This document shows, piece after piece, positions 1-8,684 of a stretch of 51,437 nucleotides of DNA; position 1 is the first letter of the stretch; every line of letters starts with the position of its first letter. Below the pieces are notes generated by a model, which saw only the letters and a list, made by a program, of their open reading frames with translations, was not told the origin of the DNA and did not search any database. The stretch is from Thermovenabulum sp049701175 (GTDB lineage Bacteria > Bacillota > Thermosediminibacteria > Thermosediminibacterales > Thermosediminibacteraceae), in NCBI RefSeq assembly GCF_049701175.1, contig NZ_JBNATW010000016.1, forward strand, positions 1 to 51,437, read 5' to 3'. A program made the translations under genes and the position numbers.

Positions 1-42
1 TGAATGCCCTAAAATCGGTATTTCATCTGCTTCTCTGATCAT
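1..42 (-). CDS. N-terminal fragment of an unidentified protein (runs off the window)
   Basis: An ATG at the far left opens a frame of 14 codons with no stop before the edge. It lies 13 bases beyond the cytidine deaminase stop and on the same strand, as expected for the next gene of the nucleoside operon. The visible residues (MIREADEIPILGHS) are too few to name a family, and the Shine-Dalgarno upstream is weak. The start and even the reality of the gene are therefore uncertain. Confidence 0.3.
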   Translation of the reverse strand, partial: MIREADEIPILGHS

Positions 43-55
43 CGCAATTCACTCA

Positions 56-463
56 TTATAGAACAAAGCCGTAAGGCAAAAGTTCTTCCGGTTTTGTGGC
101 TAATATTTTTGACCCGTCTTTGTTTGAGAGTAAAATCCTTGCTCCTTTTGCCAACTCCAAAATCACCTGTCTGCATGCACCGCAGGGTGAAACAGGCTCA
201 TCCACATCCGCCGTTACCGCTATCACATCAATTTCCCTTTCCCCTTCCGAATAGGCTTTAAAAAGGGCTACTCTTTCAGCACACACGGTTAGTCCGAAGG
301 AAGCGTTTTCAATGTTGCAGCCATTATAGACCTTGCCGTTCTTAGTCGACACTGCGGCACCTACTTTGAATTTTGAATAGGGAGCATAGGCATTATTTTT
401 TGCTCTTATGGCCTCTAAAACCAACTCCCTTTCTTTTGTGTTTAAATCGTTAATCCCTATCAT
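56..463 (-). CDS. cdd: cytidine deaminase
   Basis: Hydrolytic deamination of cytidine and deoxycytidine to uridine and deoxyuridine in the cytosol (pyrimidine salvage). The 135-residue protein has the usual length of the small homotetrameric Cdd. The zinc site is complete: CAE at 61-63 (Cys61 ligand, Glu63 proton shuttle) and PCGAC at 93-97 (Cys94 and Cys97 ligands). The substrate loop NAYAPYSKFKVGAA is also present near residue 24. It starts with ATG one base after the GntR regulator stop, so the two are translationally coupled. It sits downstream of a nucleoside ABC transporter, which fits use of imported nucleosides. Confidence 0.97.
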   Translation of the reverse strand: MIGINDLNTKERELVLEAIRAKNNAYAPYSKFKVGAAVSTKNGKVYNGCNIENASFGLTVCAERVALFKAYSEGEREIDVIAVTADVDEPVSPCGACRQVILELAKGARILLSNKDGSKILATKPEELLPYGFVL

Positions 464-464
464 T

Positions 465-1190
465 TTATACCCTCTTTCTTACTATATAAAACCTGAACTT
501 TTCGGGTGAAAAATAATTGGAGGAATAAAATATGGGATTGTTCTTATCATCAAAATGAAGCTGCTCGAGTAAAAGGAGAACTTCGGACCCCGATTTTAAA
601 TCTAGCTTTTTATACACATTTTTTATCTTTGCTTTGACGGGCACTATGTCAGAAACCGCATAAGCGATAAATATACCTAAATCCTCCTGAAGGTACTCAA
701 AAAGGGATTCTTTGTTAAAGTTAAACTCCTTTTTTGCATACCTCACTGGAATTCTGTCTATGCAATAAAGTACCGGTACACCGTCCGCAGTCCTTACCCT
801 TTGAACCTTGTAAATATCTTCATCGGCAGGTATGTTCATTAAAGTAGCCTCTTTCTCTGTAGGTTTCACCCTTTCAATTACCACGTCTTTTGTGCCTGGC
901 TTCATACCCTGCTTTTCGATAAGCTTTGTTATGCTTATCAACTCTTCCATTCCGCTTTTTATTATACGTGGTTTTGTAATAAATGTACCCACCCCGTGGT
1001 ATCTTTTTACATAGCCTTCGTCTTCCAAAATCCTAAGGGCTTCCCGTAAAGTTGCCCGGCTTACCCCTAAGCTTTTTGAAAATTCTATTTCCGAAGGCAA
1101 TCTGCTGCCCTCTTTTATCTCTCCTTTTTCTATCATTTCTTTAATTTTTTTTAGTGCGTATTCATATTTAGCAGGATAACCCACAAACAC
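465..1190 (-). CDS. GntR/HutC-family transcriptional regulator with UTRA domain
   Basis: Probable ligand-responsive repressor of the surrounding nucleoside operon. The N-terminal winged helix-turn-helix (about residues 7-75) carries the GntR signature: LPSEIEFSKSLGVSRATLRE, then a wing ending GVGTF. Residues about 95-235 form the UTRA effector domain typical of HutC-type members, which usually bind small sugars, amino acids or related metabolites. The start is a GTG preceded by AGGGG. It lies between the fucose isomerase-like gene and cdd on the same strand, so it is probably co-transcribed and autoregulated. The effector (a nucleoside, pentose or derivative) is inferred from context only. 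Confidence 0.9.
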   Translation of the reverse strand: MFVGYPAKYEYALKKIKEMIEKGEIKEGSRLPSEIEFSKSLGVSRATLREALRILEDEGYVKRYHGVGTFITKPRIIKSGMEELISITKLIEKQGMKPGTKDVVIERVKPTEKEATLMNIPADEDIYKVQRVRTADGVPVLYCIDRIPVRYAKKEFNFNKESLFEYLQEDLGIFIAYAVSDIVPVKAKIKNVYKKLDLKSGSEVLLLLEQLHFDDKNNPIFYSSNYFSPEKFRFYIVRKRV

Positions 1191-1229
1191 CGCAACCCCT
1201 TTAAAATTTGTAATTTTATTATATTATAA

Positions 1230-2462
1230 TTATACACTTATATCCTTAAAGTATATCAAATCTTTTATATAATCAACATAATCCCCCGATATAATTATCT
1301 GATGATTACCCAATGTACTTGATACAAAATCTTCCACATCTTTTTCTAAAAATACTTCTATTTGAGTCCTGCAACGAAATTCACTTTGAGGATTGTCCAA
1401 TATCCTTCCCTTTGCAAAGGAAATTTTAGAAAGGTCTTCCCCCCCGAATTTTAAAATAGTTACTGGGCCTTTATCAAATTCTCCTCCAATACCGACTCCT
1501 ATACCTGATTCAAAATGGGAACGCAAAACATAATTCTTTACCGCTCTTGTGGGCACAGTGCAATGAGCAAAAATTATGGTGTTTTTATTTTTGTCTATGG
1601 ATGAAGGATTTGCCATAAAAGGTATTTCTCCCGTTAAAAGATTGGCAAAAAACATGGTAAAGGTCGACGGCAAATCCCCTTCGCACCCGGCAATAATGCC
1701 TTCATCGGATAACCTAGATAGTGCAAGGCATCCCGTTGTTTTAAATTTCATAAGCAGGTCAAAACATTTTAAAGTTAAGGCATCTAATCTATATTTTTCT
1801 GCTAAGGATTTCAGTGCTACATATACCCAATGGGCTTTTTTTATTTCTGAATCATCTGGTTCTACTTTTCTTAAAGCTCTTTCGAAATATCCATCGTAAT
1901 CATCAGTTACGTTTTTTAAAGTGTAGTAAAGTTCATCCATGCTTATATCTACTATATTAATCCCCCACCGTTTTTTTACCTCAGTATAATTTATATGACT
2001 TGAAATAAGCCATTCCGAAGGTCCTCCAATACTTCCAATGTTTGAAGCTTCAATTTTTGCCAAGGTTTCTGCTATTTTAGAAAGCCTTTTCATTTTATCC
2101 AATACAAAACTTTTGTCACCGTATAATAAATAGGCTTTATCCTTTTTATATTCACTTATATATGATAGAATTTCCAGAGAAGCCGCTAAAGAATTATTTA
2201 TATTTTCCGCAAGGAGAATAACAGGCTTTGGAAGGAAGTCATAAATAGTTCTAAACTTTTCTTCCGTCCCTCCAGTCATAACCCAGACAACTGTCAAGGC
2301 TCCTTTTATAGGTTCCCACTTTTCATTAATATCCTCATACTCGATATATACCGGATCAAAATTATCATTAAAAAATTCATAGGTCTTTGAAAGGCTTTCT
2401 TTAACCTTTTCCTTCCCGTGAAGGGGAGACATTAATTGAATGACATTCAATTTAATGTCCAT
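1230..2462 (-). CDS. L-fucose/L-arabinose isomerase-like protein
   Basis: Relative of the L-fucose isomerase C-terminal family (COG2407 type), 410 residues, presumably cytosolic. Recognition rests on the C-terminal half, notably GCEGDLPSTFTMFFANLLTG near residues 257-276, followed by PFMANPSS, FAHCT and a GIGVGIGGEFDKGPVT stretch. In true isomerases the corresponding region contributes metal and sugar binding. The N-terminal half (residues 1-200) is divergent. The gene lies 20 bases after the second permease of a nucleoside/BMP transporter and before the GntR regulator. A role in converting a pentose or sugar released from an imported substrate is plausible but unproven. The exact substrate cannot be read from the sequence. 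Confidence 0.8.
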   Translation of the reverse strand: MDIKLNVIQLMSPLHGKEKVKESLSKTYEFFNDNFDPVYIEYEDINEKWEPIKGALTVVWVMTGGTEEKFRTIYDFLPKPVILLAENINNSLAASLEILSYISEYKKDKAYLLYGDKSFVLDKMKRLSKIAETLAKIEASNIGSIGGPSEWLISSHINYTEVKKRWGINIVDISMDELYYTLKNVTDDYDGYFERALRKVEPDDSEIKKAHWVYVALKSLAEKYRLDALTLKCFDLLMKFKTTGCLALSRLSDEGIIAGCEGDLPSTFTMFFANLLTGEIPFMANPSSIDKNKNTIIFAHCTVPTRAVKNYVLRSHFESGIGVGIGGEFDKGPVTILKFGGEDLSKISFAKGRILDNPQSEFRCRTQIEVFLEKDVEDFVSSTLGNHQIIISGDYVDYIKDLIYFKDISV

Positions 2463-2482
2463 AACGACCCTCCTTGAAAATT

Positions 2483-3367
2483 CTATTTCGTTCCCCTCTC
2501 ATAAGGCACTCCATCGGCAGCAGGTGGAGTGGATTTTCTTACAACTCCTGCAAGTACGGCTAAGGTTAAAACGTAAGGTATCATTTTAATAAACTGATAG
2601 GGTATTATCGCATTCTGCACAACCCTAAAGCTCAAACTTTCTGCAAAACCAAAAAGTAATGAAGCCCACAGCGCTCCCTGAGGAGTCCAGTTGCCAAAAA
2701 TCATCGCAGCAAGAGCAATAAAGCCTTTGCCTTGGGTCATTCCTTCCACATACATTCCCGTATGCTCCAAAGCTAAGTAAGCACCAGAAAGCCCTGCCAA
2801 AACGCCGCTTATTATAACTCCTGCGTATTTCATCTTAAACACGTTTATGCCAAGAGTATCTGCAGCCAAGGGATTTTCCCCTACCGAGCGAAGCCTTAAG
2901 CCAAAAACTGTCTTTTCAAGAATAAAACCAGCTAAGGGCACCAAAACAAGTGCTAAGATTATGATGGGTGAAGTATCCCCCAAAAAGGGCAGCTTTATTT
3001 TAAAAAGCCCGTTTACATGGGGTGTGGTTGTAGCCATTTTGAAAAAGGCTTGGCTCAAAAACCTTGAACTTCCATATGCCAAAATGTTTAATGCTACGCC
3101 GCTCACTATCTGGTCTACCCTGAAAGTAACGGTAGCAATAGCATGTATTAAGGCTAAAACAGCTCCAGCAGCCATTGCTATTAAAAACCCCATGTATGGT
3201 CCAAAGTAATAGGAGCCAAGAGCTCCCCAAAAGGAGCCCACTATCATCATGCCCTCAAGGCCGATATTTACTACCCCTGCCCTTTCCGTGTAAACAGCAC
3301 CTATTGCGGTGAGAAGAATGGGGACTGCCATCCTCAGGGATGATGCTATCAATTCAGCCAAAAACAC
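2483..3367 (-). CDS. ABC transporter permease, nucleoside/BMP type (NupQ-like)
   Basis: Integral membrane subunit of a ribose/galactose-class importer of the BMP-dependent nucleoside family (B. subtilis NupNOPQ type). The 294 residues are almost entirely hydrophobic helices. The family block VYTERAGVVNIGLEGMMIVG is at residues about 25-44, and the coupling-helix region GLRLRSVGENPLAADTLGIN is near 175. It begins one base after the NupP-like gene, so coupling is tight. The pair should form a heterodimeric channel energised by the ATPase encoded upstream in the operon. Substrate is inferred from family and from the adjacent cytidine deaminase. Confidence 0.93.
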   Translation of the reverse strand: MFLAELIASSLRMAVPILLTAIGAVYTERAGVVNIGLEGMMIVGSFWGALGSYYFGPYMGFLIAMAAGAVLALIHAIATVTFRVDQIVSGVALNILAYGSSRFLSQAFFKMATTTPHVNGLFKIKLPFLGDTSPIIILALVLVPLAGFILEKTVFGLRLRSVGENPLAADTLGINVFKMKYAGVIISGVLAGLSGAYLALEHTGMYVEGMTQGKGFIALAAMIFGNWTPQGALWASLLFGFAESLSFRVVQNAIIPYQFIKMIPYVLTLAVLAGVVRKSTPPAADGVPYERGTK

Positions 3368-3368
3368 C

Positions 3369-4460
3369 TTAGGCCACCCCTTTCTTTTCTATTCGCTTAA
3401 TGTAGTCGCTCATTACCTTGTTTATAATAACTATTGAAAGTATCATCAAAGACTGCAGAATTACTATAGTATCCATTGGAACATTTAACAGGGTTTGGAT
3501 GCCTTCTGCTCCCCTCTTCAAAAAACCAAAAAGCATTGAAGCTATAATAATTCCAAAGGGGCTGTTTTGTCCTATAAGGGCAACAGCTATACCGTCAAAC
3601 CCATAACCTCTTGGGAAATCTAAATCCATATAGCCAAAATAACCCATAAGATCGGATAGCCCTACGAATCCTGCGATAGCGCCGCTCAGCAAAAATCCCT
3701 TGTAGAAAACGTTTTCCGGGTTTATACCTGCTGACTTTGAAGCATCAGGATTTTGCCCAACGGAACGAAGCTCAAACCCAAAGGGGGTATAATAGAGCAG
3801 GTAATATATAAAGCCTGCAAGTAGTATTCCTATCGGGAAAAACCAATTTAAATAAACGTGTTTGGGAAGTTCAATCCCGAATAAAGATAAAAATCCGTGA
3901 AGTTTTGGTATTAGAGCAGTAGGTAAAAGTTTTGGAGTCCTTATTAACAATTTTTGGGTCCTATCGATGAACACTTCCGAAATCAAATAGTGGATAAGGG
4001 AGTAGGATATATAGTTCAACATAATAGTGCTAATAACTTCGTGAACTCCCCTTTTTATTTTTAAGTAAATAGGAATATATGCCCACAGCATTCCCCCGAT
4101 TATCCCTGCAAATATCACAAGGGGAATATGGATAAAAGATGGTAGCCCTTTAAAAGAAAAACCGACGAGAGCAGCAAGAAATGTTCCGATTAAATACTGT
4201 CCTTCTATTCCTATATTAAAAAGCCCCATTCTAAAACCTATGGATACTGCAAGCCCGGAAAATATTAAAGGCGTTGAATTATACAAGATAATGGCTACAC
4301 TGTCTAATCTTCTAAAAGAAAACCTGAACATTGTGTAGAAAACCTCTACAGGATTTTTCCCTATGGCAAGTATTACCAAAGAGCTTAAAAAAGCAGCCAA
4401 AAAAATTGCAATGATTGGGGATAAAATTTTATAGGCTAATATTTTATAGTTTCTCTTCAC
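3369..4460 (-). CDS. ABC transporter permease, nucleoside/BMP type (NupP-like)
   Basis: Longer permease subunit (363 residues) of the same importer. Multiple membrane helices are visible. The first is at about residues 11-32, and GLAVSIGFRMGLFNIGIEGQ at about 69-88 is the equivalent of the NupQ block. The coupling motif GFELRSVGQNPDASKSAGIN lies near residue 228. The start codon overlaps the ATPase stop by four bases (ATGA arrangement), which is typical of translational coupling. The C-terminus RIEKKGVA is cytosolic. Nothing is unusual in length or motifs. Confidence 0.93.
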   Translation of the reverse strand: MKRNYKILAYKILSPIIAIFLAAFLSSLVILAIGKNPVEVFYTMFRFSFRRLDSVAIILYNSTPLIFSGLAVSIGFRMGLFNIGIEGQYLIGTFLAALVGFSFKGLPSFIHIPLVIFAGIIGGMLWAYIPIYLKIKRGVHEVISTIMLNYISYSLIHYLISEVFIDRTQKLLIRTPKLLPTALIPKLHGFLSLFGIELPKHVYLNWFFPIGILLAGFIYYLLYYTPFGFELRSVGQNPDASKSAGINPENVFYKGFLLSGAIAGFVGLSDLMGYFGYMDLDFPRGYGFDGIAVALIGQNSPFGIIIASMLFGFLKRGAEGIQTLLNVPMDTIVILQSLMILSIVIINKVMSDYIKRIEKKGVA

Positions 4461-5983
4461 GGCGCTTCACCAGCCTTTTTATGAGCTCCCAGCATGTACA
4501 AACCGATCTCCTCCAAAGATACTTCTTCAGGTCTAAATTCAGCAACTATTTTGCCGCCGTACATTACACCAACTCTGTCGGAAAGGGAAAGCACTTCGTC
4601 CAAATCTGCAGAAATTAGCAAAATAGCTTTGCCCTGTTTTTTCAGCTTCAAAAGCTGGCTGTAAACAAACTCGGATGCACCAATGTCAAGTCCCCTCGTA
4701 GGTTGTGCAGCAATTACAAAGACCGGGTCTTGCGAAAGCTCTCTCCCCAGTATCACTTTTTGCTGATTCCCTCCCGATAAACCTTCAATAGCCTGATTAA
4801 TAGAGCTCAACGATACTTTATACTCCTTTACCATATCTTGTGTAAATTTTTCAGCTTTTTTTACATTTAATGAAGGTGCTTTGTAAAATTCCTTTTTTCT
4901 GTGAAGCCCTAACACAGCATTTTCCCAAACCTTCATCGGAAGTACAAGACCCTGCTTGTGCCTGTCTTCGGGAATAAAGGCAACGCCCAAATCCCTTCTT
5001 TCCCTAATAGAAAAGTCCTTTATGCTCTTTCCGAGCACTTTAATGTCACCGTCTGAAACATCCCTTAATCCTATTATTGCCTCAGCCAATTCCTTTTGCC
5101 CGTTCCCTTCCACACCGGCAATTCCGTATATTTCTCCGCCCCGTATATTAATGTTTACATTTTCCACAACCGGCCGTCCATTCCCATCCTTTACTAAAAG
5201 GTTCTCTATAGATAAAATAACATCTCCCTTTTCGACCTCTTCCTTGTCTAATTTTAACAATACGGGTTTCCCCACCATCATTTTGGCAAGTTCTTCTTTA
5301 TTTACGTCTTTTGGGAGTACTGTCCCTACTACTTTTCCCCTTCTTAAGACGGTTATTTTGTCCGCTATCTCTAAAACCTCGTCCAATTTATGGCTTATAA
5401 AAATTATTGTTTTGCCTTCTTCTTTGAGCCTTCTTAAATTGAGGAATAGTTCTTTTACTTCCTGCGGGGCAAGAACAGCTGTTGGTTCATCAAGGACAAG
5501 TATGTCTGCACCCCGATACAATACCTTTAAGATCTCAACCCTTTGAGCCATGCCTACCGATATCTCATCCACTTTCGCATTTAAATCTACGGAGAAATTG
5601 TACAACCTACACAATTCCTCTATAGCTCTCCTGCATTCTTCCCAATCTATAGTAAAGCCCTTTTTCCTCTCCGCGCCGAGTATGATGTTCTCCAAAACGC
5701 TGAACCTTCCCACCAGCATAAAGTGCTGATGGACCATTCCGATTTTTAATTCTATTGCACGGCTGGGAGAATTTATCCTTTCTTTCTTACCAAAAATATA
5801 GATTTCTCCTTCATCAGGTTGGTAAAGACCTGATAAAATTTTCATAAGGGTGCTCTTGCCCGCCCCATTTTCGCCGACAATTGCATGAATTTCCCCTTTA
5901 TTGACTTCCAAACTTATATTGTCGTTAGCAATTATTCCCGGAAAACGCTTTGTAATGTTTTTAAGCACAATCGCCTTTTCCAA
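4457..5983 (-). CDS. ABC transporter ATP-binding protein, two fused nucleotide-binding domains (NupO-like)
   Basis: Drives nucleoside import. The 508-residue protein has tandem ATPase domains. Domain 1 (about 5-235) has Walker A GENGAGKST at 37-45, a degenerate signature (ISVGMAQR) and Walker B ILVLDEPTAVL. Domain 2 (about 255-500) has a non-canonical Walker A region (GVEGNGQKELA), the canonical signature LSGGNQQK and a Walker B-like FVIAAQPTRGLD. This asymmetry is normal for RbsA/BMP-type ATPases. A terminator-like hairpin separates it from the binding-protein gene upstream, so its expression is probably lower than that of the lipoprotein. It overlaps the next gene by four bases. Confidence 0.95.
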   Translation of the reverse strand: MEKAIVLKNITKRFPGIIANDNISLEVNKGEIHAIVGENGAGKSTLMKILSGLYQPDEGEIYIFGKKERINSPSRAIELKIGMVHQHFMLVGRFSVLENIILGAERKKGFTIDWEECRRAIEELCRLYNFSVDLNAKVDEISVGMAQRVEILKVLYRGADILVLDEPTAVLAPQEVKELFLNLRRLKEEGKTIIFISHKLDEVLEIADKITVLRRGKVVGTVLPKDVNKEELAKMMVGKPVLLKLDKEEVEKGDVILSIENLLVKDGNGRPVVENVNINIRGGEIYGIAGVEGNGQKELAEAIIGLRDVSDGDIKVLGKSIKDFSIRERRDLGVAFIPEDRHKQGLVLPMKVWENAVLGLHRKKEFYKAPSLNVKKAEKFTQDMVKEYKVSLSSINQAIEGLSGGNQQKVILGRELSQDPVFVIAAQPTRGLDIGASEFVYSQLLKLKKQGKAILLISADLDEVLSLSDRVGVMYGGKIVAEFRPEEVSLEEIGLYMLGAHKKAGEAP

Positions 5984-6028
5984 GATTTCACCTCATTCGC
6001 AAATAAAAATTTAAAAAATTATTAAAAA

Positions 6029-6050
6029 GGGGTGACTTTACCGTCACCCC
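6029..6050 (-). terminator. intercistronic terminator/attenuator after the BMP lipoprotein gene
   Basis: An 8-bp perfect inverted repeat (GGGGTGAC / GTCACCCC, loop of 6) lies 13 bases past the lipoprotein stop. On the minus strand it is followed by a T-rich run beginning TTTTTAATAATTTTTT. It probably causes partial termination, giving more binding protein than transporter, a common arrangement for ABC importers. Confidence 0.8.
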
Positions 6051-6062
6051 GCAGGTAACCTT

Positions 6063-7163
6063 TTATTTTAGACCTTTTACAAATTCTTCATATTGCTTTT
6101 TGTCTGCGGGCACTTTAATTTCGCCCTTTACAATTTTTTCTTTAATCTCGTCCAGTTTTGGGATAATATCAGATATCATGTTTTTATTGTAATCGTTAAC
6201 AGCATAACCAACACCGTCTTCCGCAAGTCCAAATACCTTGTACCCGCCTTTGAAGTTACCTTCTACATAATCCTTAATTGTGTCGTAAACCGCAACATCT
6301 ACCCTCTTTAACATACTTGTAAGTATATAGGGCCTTTGTTCTTCCTTAGCTGTTAAGGATTGGTCGGAGTCAACCCCTATGGCAAATTTTTTCTCTGCCG
6401 TAGCAGCTTCAATTACACCTATGCCAGAAGCACCAGAAGCATGGTAAACAACATCTGCTCCAGCTTTAAACTGCTTTAATGCAAGTTCTTTGCCCTTTAC
6501 AGGATCCTTGAAAGCATCACCGGTTGTACCTATATAATCAGAAATTATCTCAACCTTTGGGTTGACAAATTTTGCTCCTGCCATATAACCGGCTTCAAAT
6601 TTTTCTATCAAAGGAATCTTCATACCGCCTACAAAACCTATTTTGCCGGTCTTAGATTTCAATGCCGCAGCAGCACCCACTAAGAAGGACCCTTCTTCTT
6701 CCTTGAACTGCAAGCAAGCAACATTGGATTTTTCATCAAGTCCTTCTATATTTCCGTCAATTAATCCGAATTTCACATCGGGGAATTCCTGTGAAACCTT
6801 TTTGATGTGGTCAGTAAACATGAAACCAACGCCGAAGATTAAATTATACCCATCTTCTGCAAGAAGCCTTAAAAGCTGTTCCCTATTTTCTCCACCCTGT
6901 GATGGTTCTAAGTATTTAACCTCGATTTTATCTCCGAAATCCTTTTGAGCCCTTTCAAGCCCTGCATATGCGCTGTCGTTAAAGGAAAGGTCTCCTCTTC
7001 CACCTACGTCAAAAACAAGACCCACTTTTATCTTTTTAGACTCGGCAGGCTGTTGCTGTTGCTGCTGTTGAGGAGGTTGAGCTTCTTTTTTTGCACAGCC
7101 TGCGAAAATAAAGGCTGCCATCAAAACCACAAGCATCAAAGCTATAAATTTCTTCATTTTCAT
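6063..7163 (-). CDS. BMP-family basic membrane lipoprotein, nucleoside-binding
   Basis: Extracellular substrate-binding lipoprotein of the importer (366 residues; B. subtilis NupN/BmpA type). Residues 1-22 are a lipoprotein signal ending FAG before the lipidated Cys23. A flexible poly-glutamine linker follows (about residues 30-40). The periplasmic-binding fold then carries the family hallmarks GDLSFNDSAYAGL, GVGFMF and IGFVGGMKIPLI. A strong site AGGAGGG lies nine bases before the ATG. The gene heads the operon, about 100 bases downstream of the carbonic anhydrase-like gene. The ligand is probably a purine or pyrimidine nucleoside, judged by family and by cdd downstream. Confidence 0.94.
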   Translation of the reverse strand: MKMKKFIALMLVVLMAAFIFAGCAKKEAQPPQQQQQQQPAESKKIKVGLVFDVGGRGDLSFNDSAYAGLERAQKDFGDKIEVKYLEPSQGGENREQLLRLLAEDGYNLIFGVGFMFTDHIKKVSQEFPDVKFGLIDGNIEGLDEKSNVACLQFKEEEGSFLVGAAAALKSKTGKIGFVGGMKIPLIEKFEAGYMAGAKFVNPKVEIISDYIGTTGDAFKDPVKGKELALKQFKAGADVVYHASGASGIGVIEAATAEKKFAIGVDSDQSLTAKEEQRPYILTSMLKRVDVAVYDTIKDYVEGNFKGGYKVFGLAEDGVGYAVNDYNKNMISDIIPKLDEIKEKIVKGEIKVPADKKQYEEFVKGLK

Positions 7164-7235
7164 GTTTTACCCTCCTATTTCGTAAACATTTTATTTAAAA
7201 ATTAGAGTTTTAGAACCCCCTTTCTGAAGCTTTTA

Positions 7236-7257
7236 AGTTGTCTGACATCTGACATCT
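7236..7257 (-). promoter_or_regulatory. candidate operator upstream of the BMP operon
   Basis: The unit GATGTCA occurs twice in tandem and is followed by GACAAC, so the 9-bp palindrome TGTCAGACA sits inside it. The site lies about 75 bases before the lipoprotein start. GntR-family regulators often bind short GT/AC palindromes of this kind, and a GntR gene lies in this operon. No second copy was noticed near the GntR or cdd genes, so assignment is tentative. Confidence 0.25.
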
Positions 7258-7265
7258 TCATTTTA

Positions 7266-7784
7266 TCAATACAGGTTTTCTCCTGTCAAGAAAATTTTCG
7301 CAAGAACTACATAATCCTTGGTGTTTTTTCTTATTGAGTTCAGGTATTCCTCTGTAAGTTCTGTTACAACCTTAGCAGGTGAACCGATAACAAGGCTCCT
7401 CGCTGGAATAACCTTGCCGCTCGGGACAAGGGCCCCTGCTGCCACCAGGGCTTCTTCTCCTATTTCCGCCCCATCCAAAACAATTGCTCCCATGCCTATT
7501 AAGGCCCCATCTTTAACAGTACATCCGTGGAGAATGGCGTTATGCCCCACTGTAACGTTATCTCCAATAACACAGGGATTATTCTCTGTAACGTGAAGCA
7601 CGCACCCGTCCTGTATATTAGAATTCTTCCCAACTTTAATATAATTTATGTCCCCTCTTAAAACTGCCCTAAACCATATGCTTGCATTTTCTTCTACCGT
7701 CACATCCCCTATCAAATCAGCCGATTCGGCAACAAAGGCAGTGTTGTGTATATTGGGCTTTTTATCTTTAAACTTAATTATCAT
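7266..7784 (-). CDS. gamma-carbonic anhydrase-like left-handed beta-helix protein (YrdA/PaaY type)
   Basis: A 172-residue hexapeptide-repeat protein expected to form a trimer with metal at the subunit interfaces. Repeats of the LbetaH type run from about residue 12 to 140. The three histidines at the positions expected for gamma-class carbonic anhydrase are present: His64 in VLHV, His81 in VGHN and His86 in ILHG. The C-terminal helix begins near LTEEYLNSIRK. Many members of this family lack measurable carbonic anhydrase activity, so CO2 hydration is possible but not assured. It follows degV by 31 bases and may be the last gene of the folate operon. Confidence 0.88.
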   Translation of the reverse strand: MIIKFKDKKPNIHNTAFVAESADLIGDVTVEENASIWFRAVLRGDINYIKVGKNSNIQDGCVLHVTENNPCVIGDNVTVGHNAILHGCTVKDGALIGMGAIVLDGAEIGEEALVAAGALVPSGKVIPARSLVIGSPAKVVTELTEEYLNSIRKNTKDYVVLAKIFLTGENLY

Positions 7785-7815
7785 AATATACCTCCTCTAT
7801 CTTAAGAATGTTTTG

Positions 7816-8661
7816 TTAAGCGTTCTGGAAAAACAGTGCCACCGTACCAGGACCTGAATGGGCTCCGATTACAGGGCCTATCCACGAAATTATTATTTCT
7901 TTTATATTAAATTCCTTTTTCATAGCATCGGCAAGTTCCAGGGCCAATTCTTCATTATCCCCATGGCTTATGCCTATAAATTGATTCTCCAAATTTTTTC
8001 CTCTTTCTGCAGCAATCTCAACCATTCTTTTTACAACATTTTTCTTACCCCTCACCTTTTCTAAGGGGAATATAGCTCCGTCAACCATATGCAAAATGGG
8101 TTTAATATTTAAAAGCCCTCCTATAAAAGCCTGTGCTCCTGAAATTCTACCCCCCCTTTTCAGAAATTCTAAGTCGTCCACTGTAAAAATATGTTCCATA
8201 TGATGGGCATAAAATTCTATTTCCCGGGAAATTTCGTCAAAATCCCTGCCCTCTTGTGCCATTTTTGCAGCTTTTAAAACCACAAGGCCCGTGCCGAGGC
8301 TTGCACATTTAGTATCTATAACATTTACATGCTCCGCTTTAACGGTTTCCTTTGCAAGTAAAGCTGACTGGTAGCTACCGGTCAGTTTTGAAGACAGGCC
8401 TAGCACAATACCCTTTTTGCCTTCCTTTCGTATATCTTCAAAACAGTTCATAAAAACATTTACTGGAACCTGCGAGGTTACAGGCATTATTTCCCCTTTC
8501 CTCATTTTTTCGTAAAAATCTTTAATGTTTAGATCGGAGATGTCCTGATCGGGATTGTCTTTTAAAGAAACGGGCATCTTCAAACGTATTATAGGTAGAT
8601 CCTTTAAAACATCTTCCGGTAGGTCGCACGAGGTGTCAGTAATAATTACAATATTCGACAA
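7816..8661 (-). CDS. DegV family fatty-acid-binding protein
   Basis: A 281-residue cytosolic DegV/EDD-fold protein. Members bind long-chain fatty acids and some act as FakB carriers for fatty-acid kinase. The motifs IITDTSCDLP at the N-terminus, PVTSQV near 62 and the SSKLTGSYQSA loop (ligand carboxylate region) near residue 92 are intact. A longer frame opens with TTG directly against AGGAGG. I chose the TTG nine bases after AGGAGG instead, which gives the typical start MSNIVIITDTS. It follows folK by 23 bases. Whether it works with a FakA kinase here cannot be told from the window. Confidence 0.9.
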   Translation of the reverse strand: MSNIVIITDTSCDLPEDVLKDLPIIRLKMPVSLKDNPDQDISDLNIKDFYEKMRKGEIMPVTSQVPVNVFMNCFEDIRKEGKKGIVLGLSSKLTGSYQSALLAKETVKAEHVNVIDTKCASLGTGLVVLKAAKMAQEGRDFDEISREIEFYAHHMEHIFTVDDLEFLKRGGRISGAQAFIGGLLNIKPILHMVDGAIFPLEKVRGKKNVVKRMVEIAAERGKNLENQFIGISHGDNEELALELADAMKKEFNIKEIIISWIGPVIGAHSGPGTVALFFQNA

Positions 8662-8684
8662 TAGAATCAACCTCCTAAATTTTT

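Noticed and set aside
4956..5546. A 196-codon open frame antisense to the nucleoside ABC ATPase gene.
   Set aside because: Serine- and phenylalanine-rich composition of an antisense shadow, with no ribosome site. The opposite strand encodes intact ATPase motifs.
7055..7090. CTG/TTG triplet run in the lipoprotein gene.
   Set aside because: It encodes the poly-glutamine linker after the lipidated cysteine, a common low-complexity tether.
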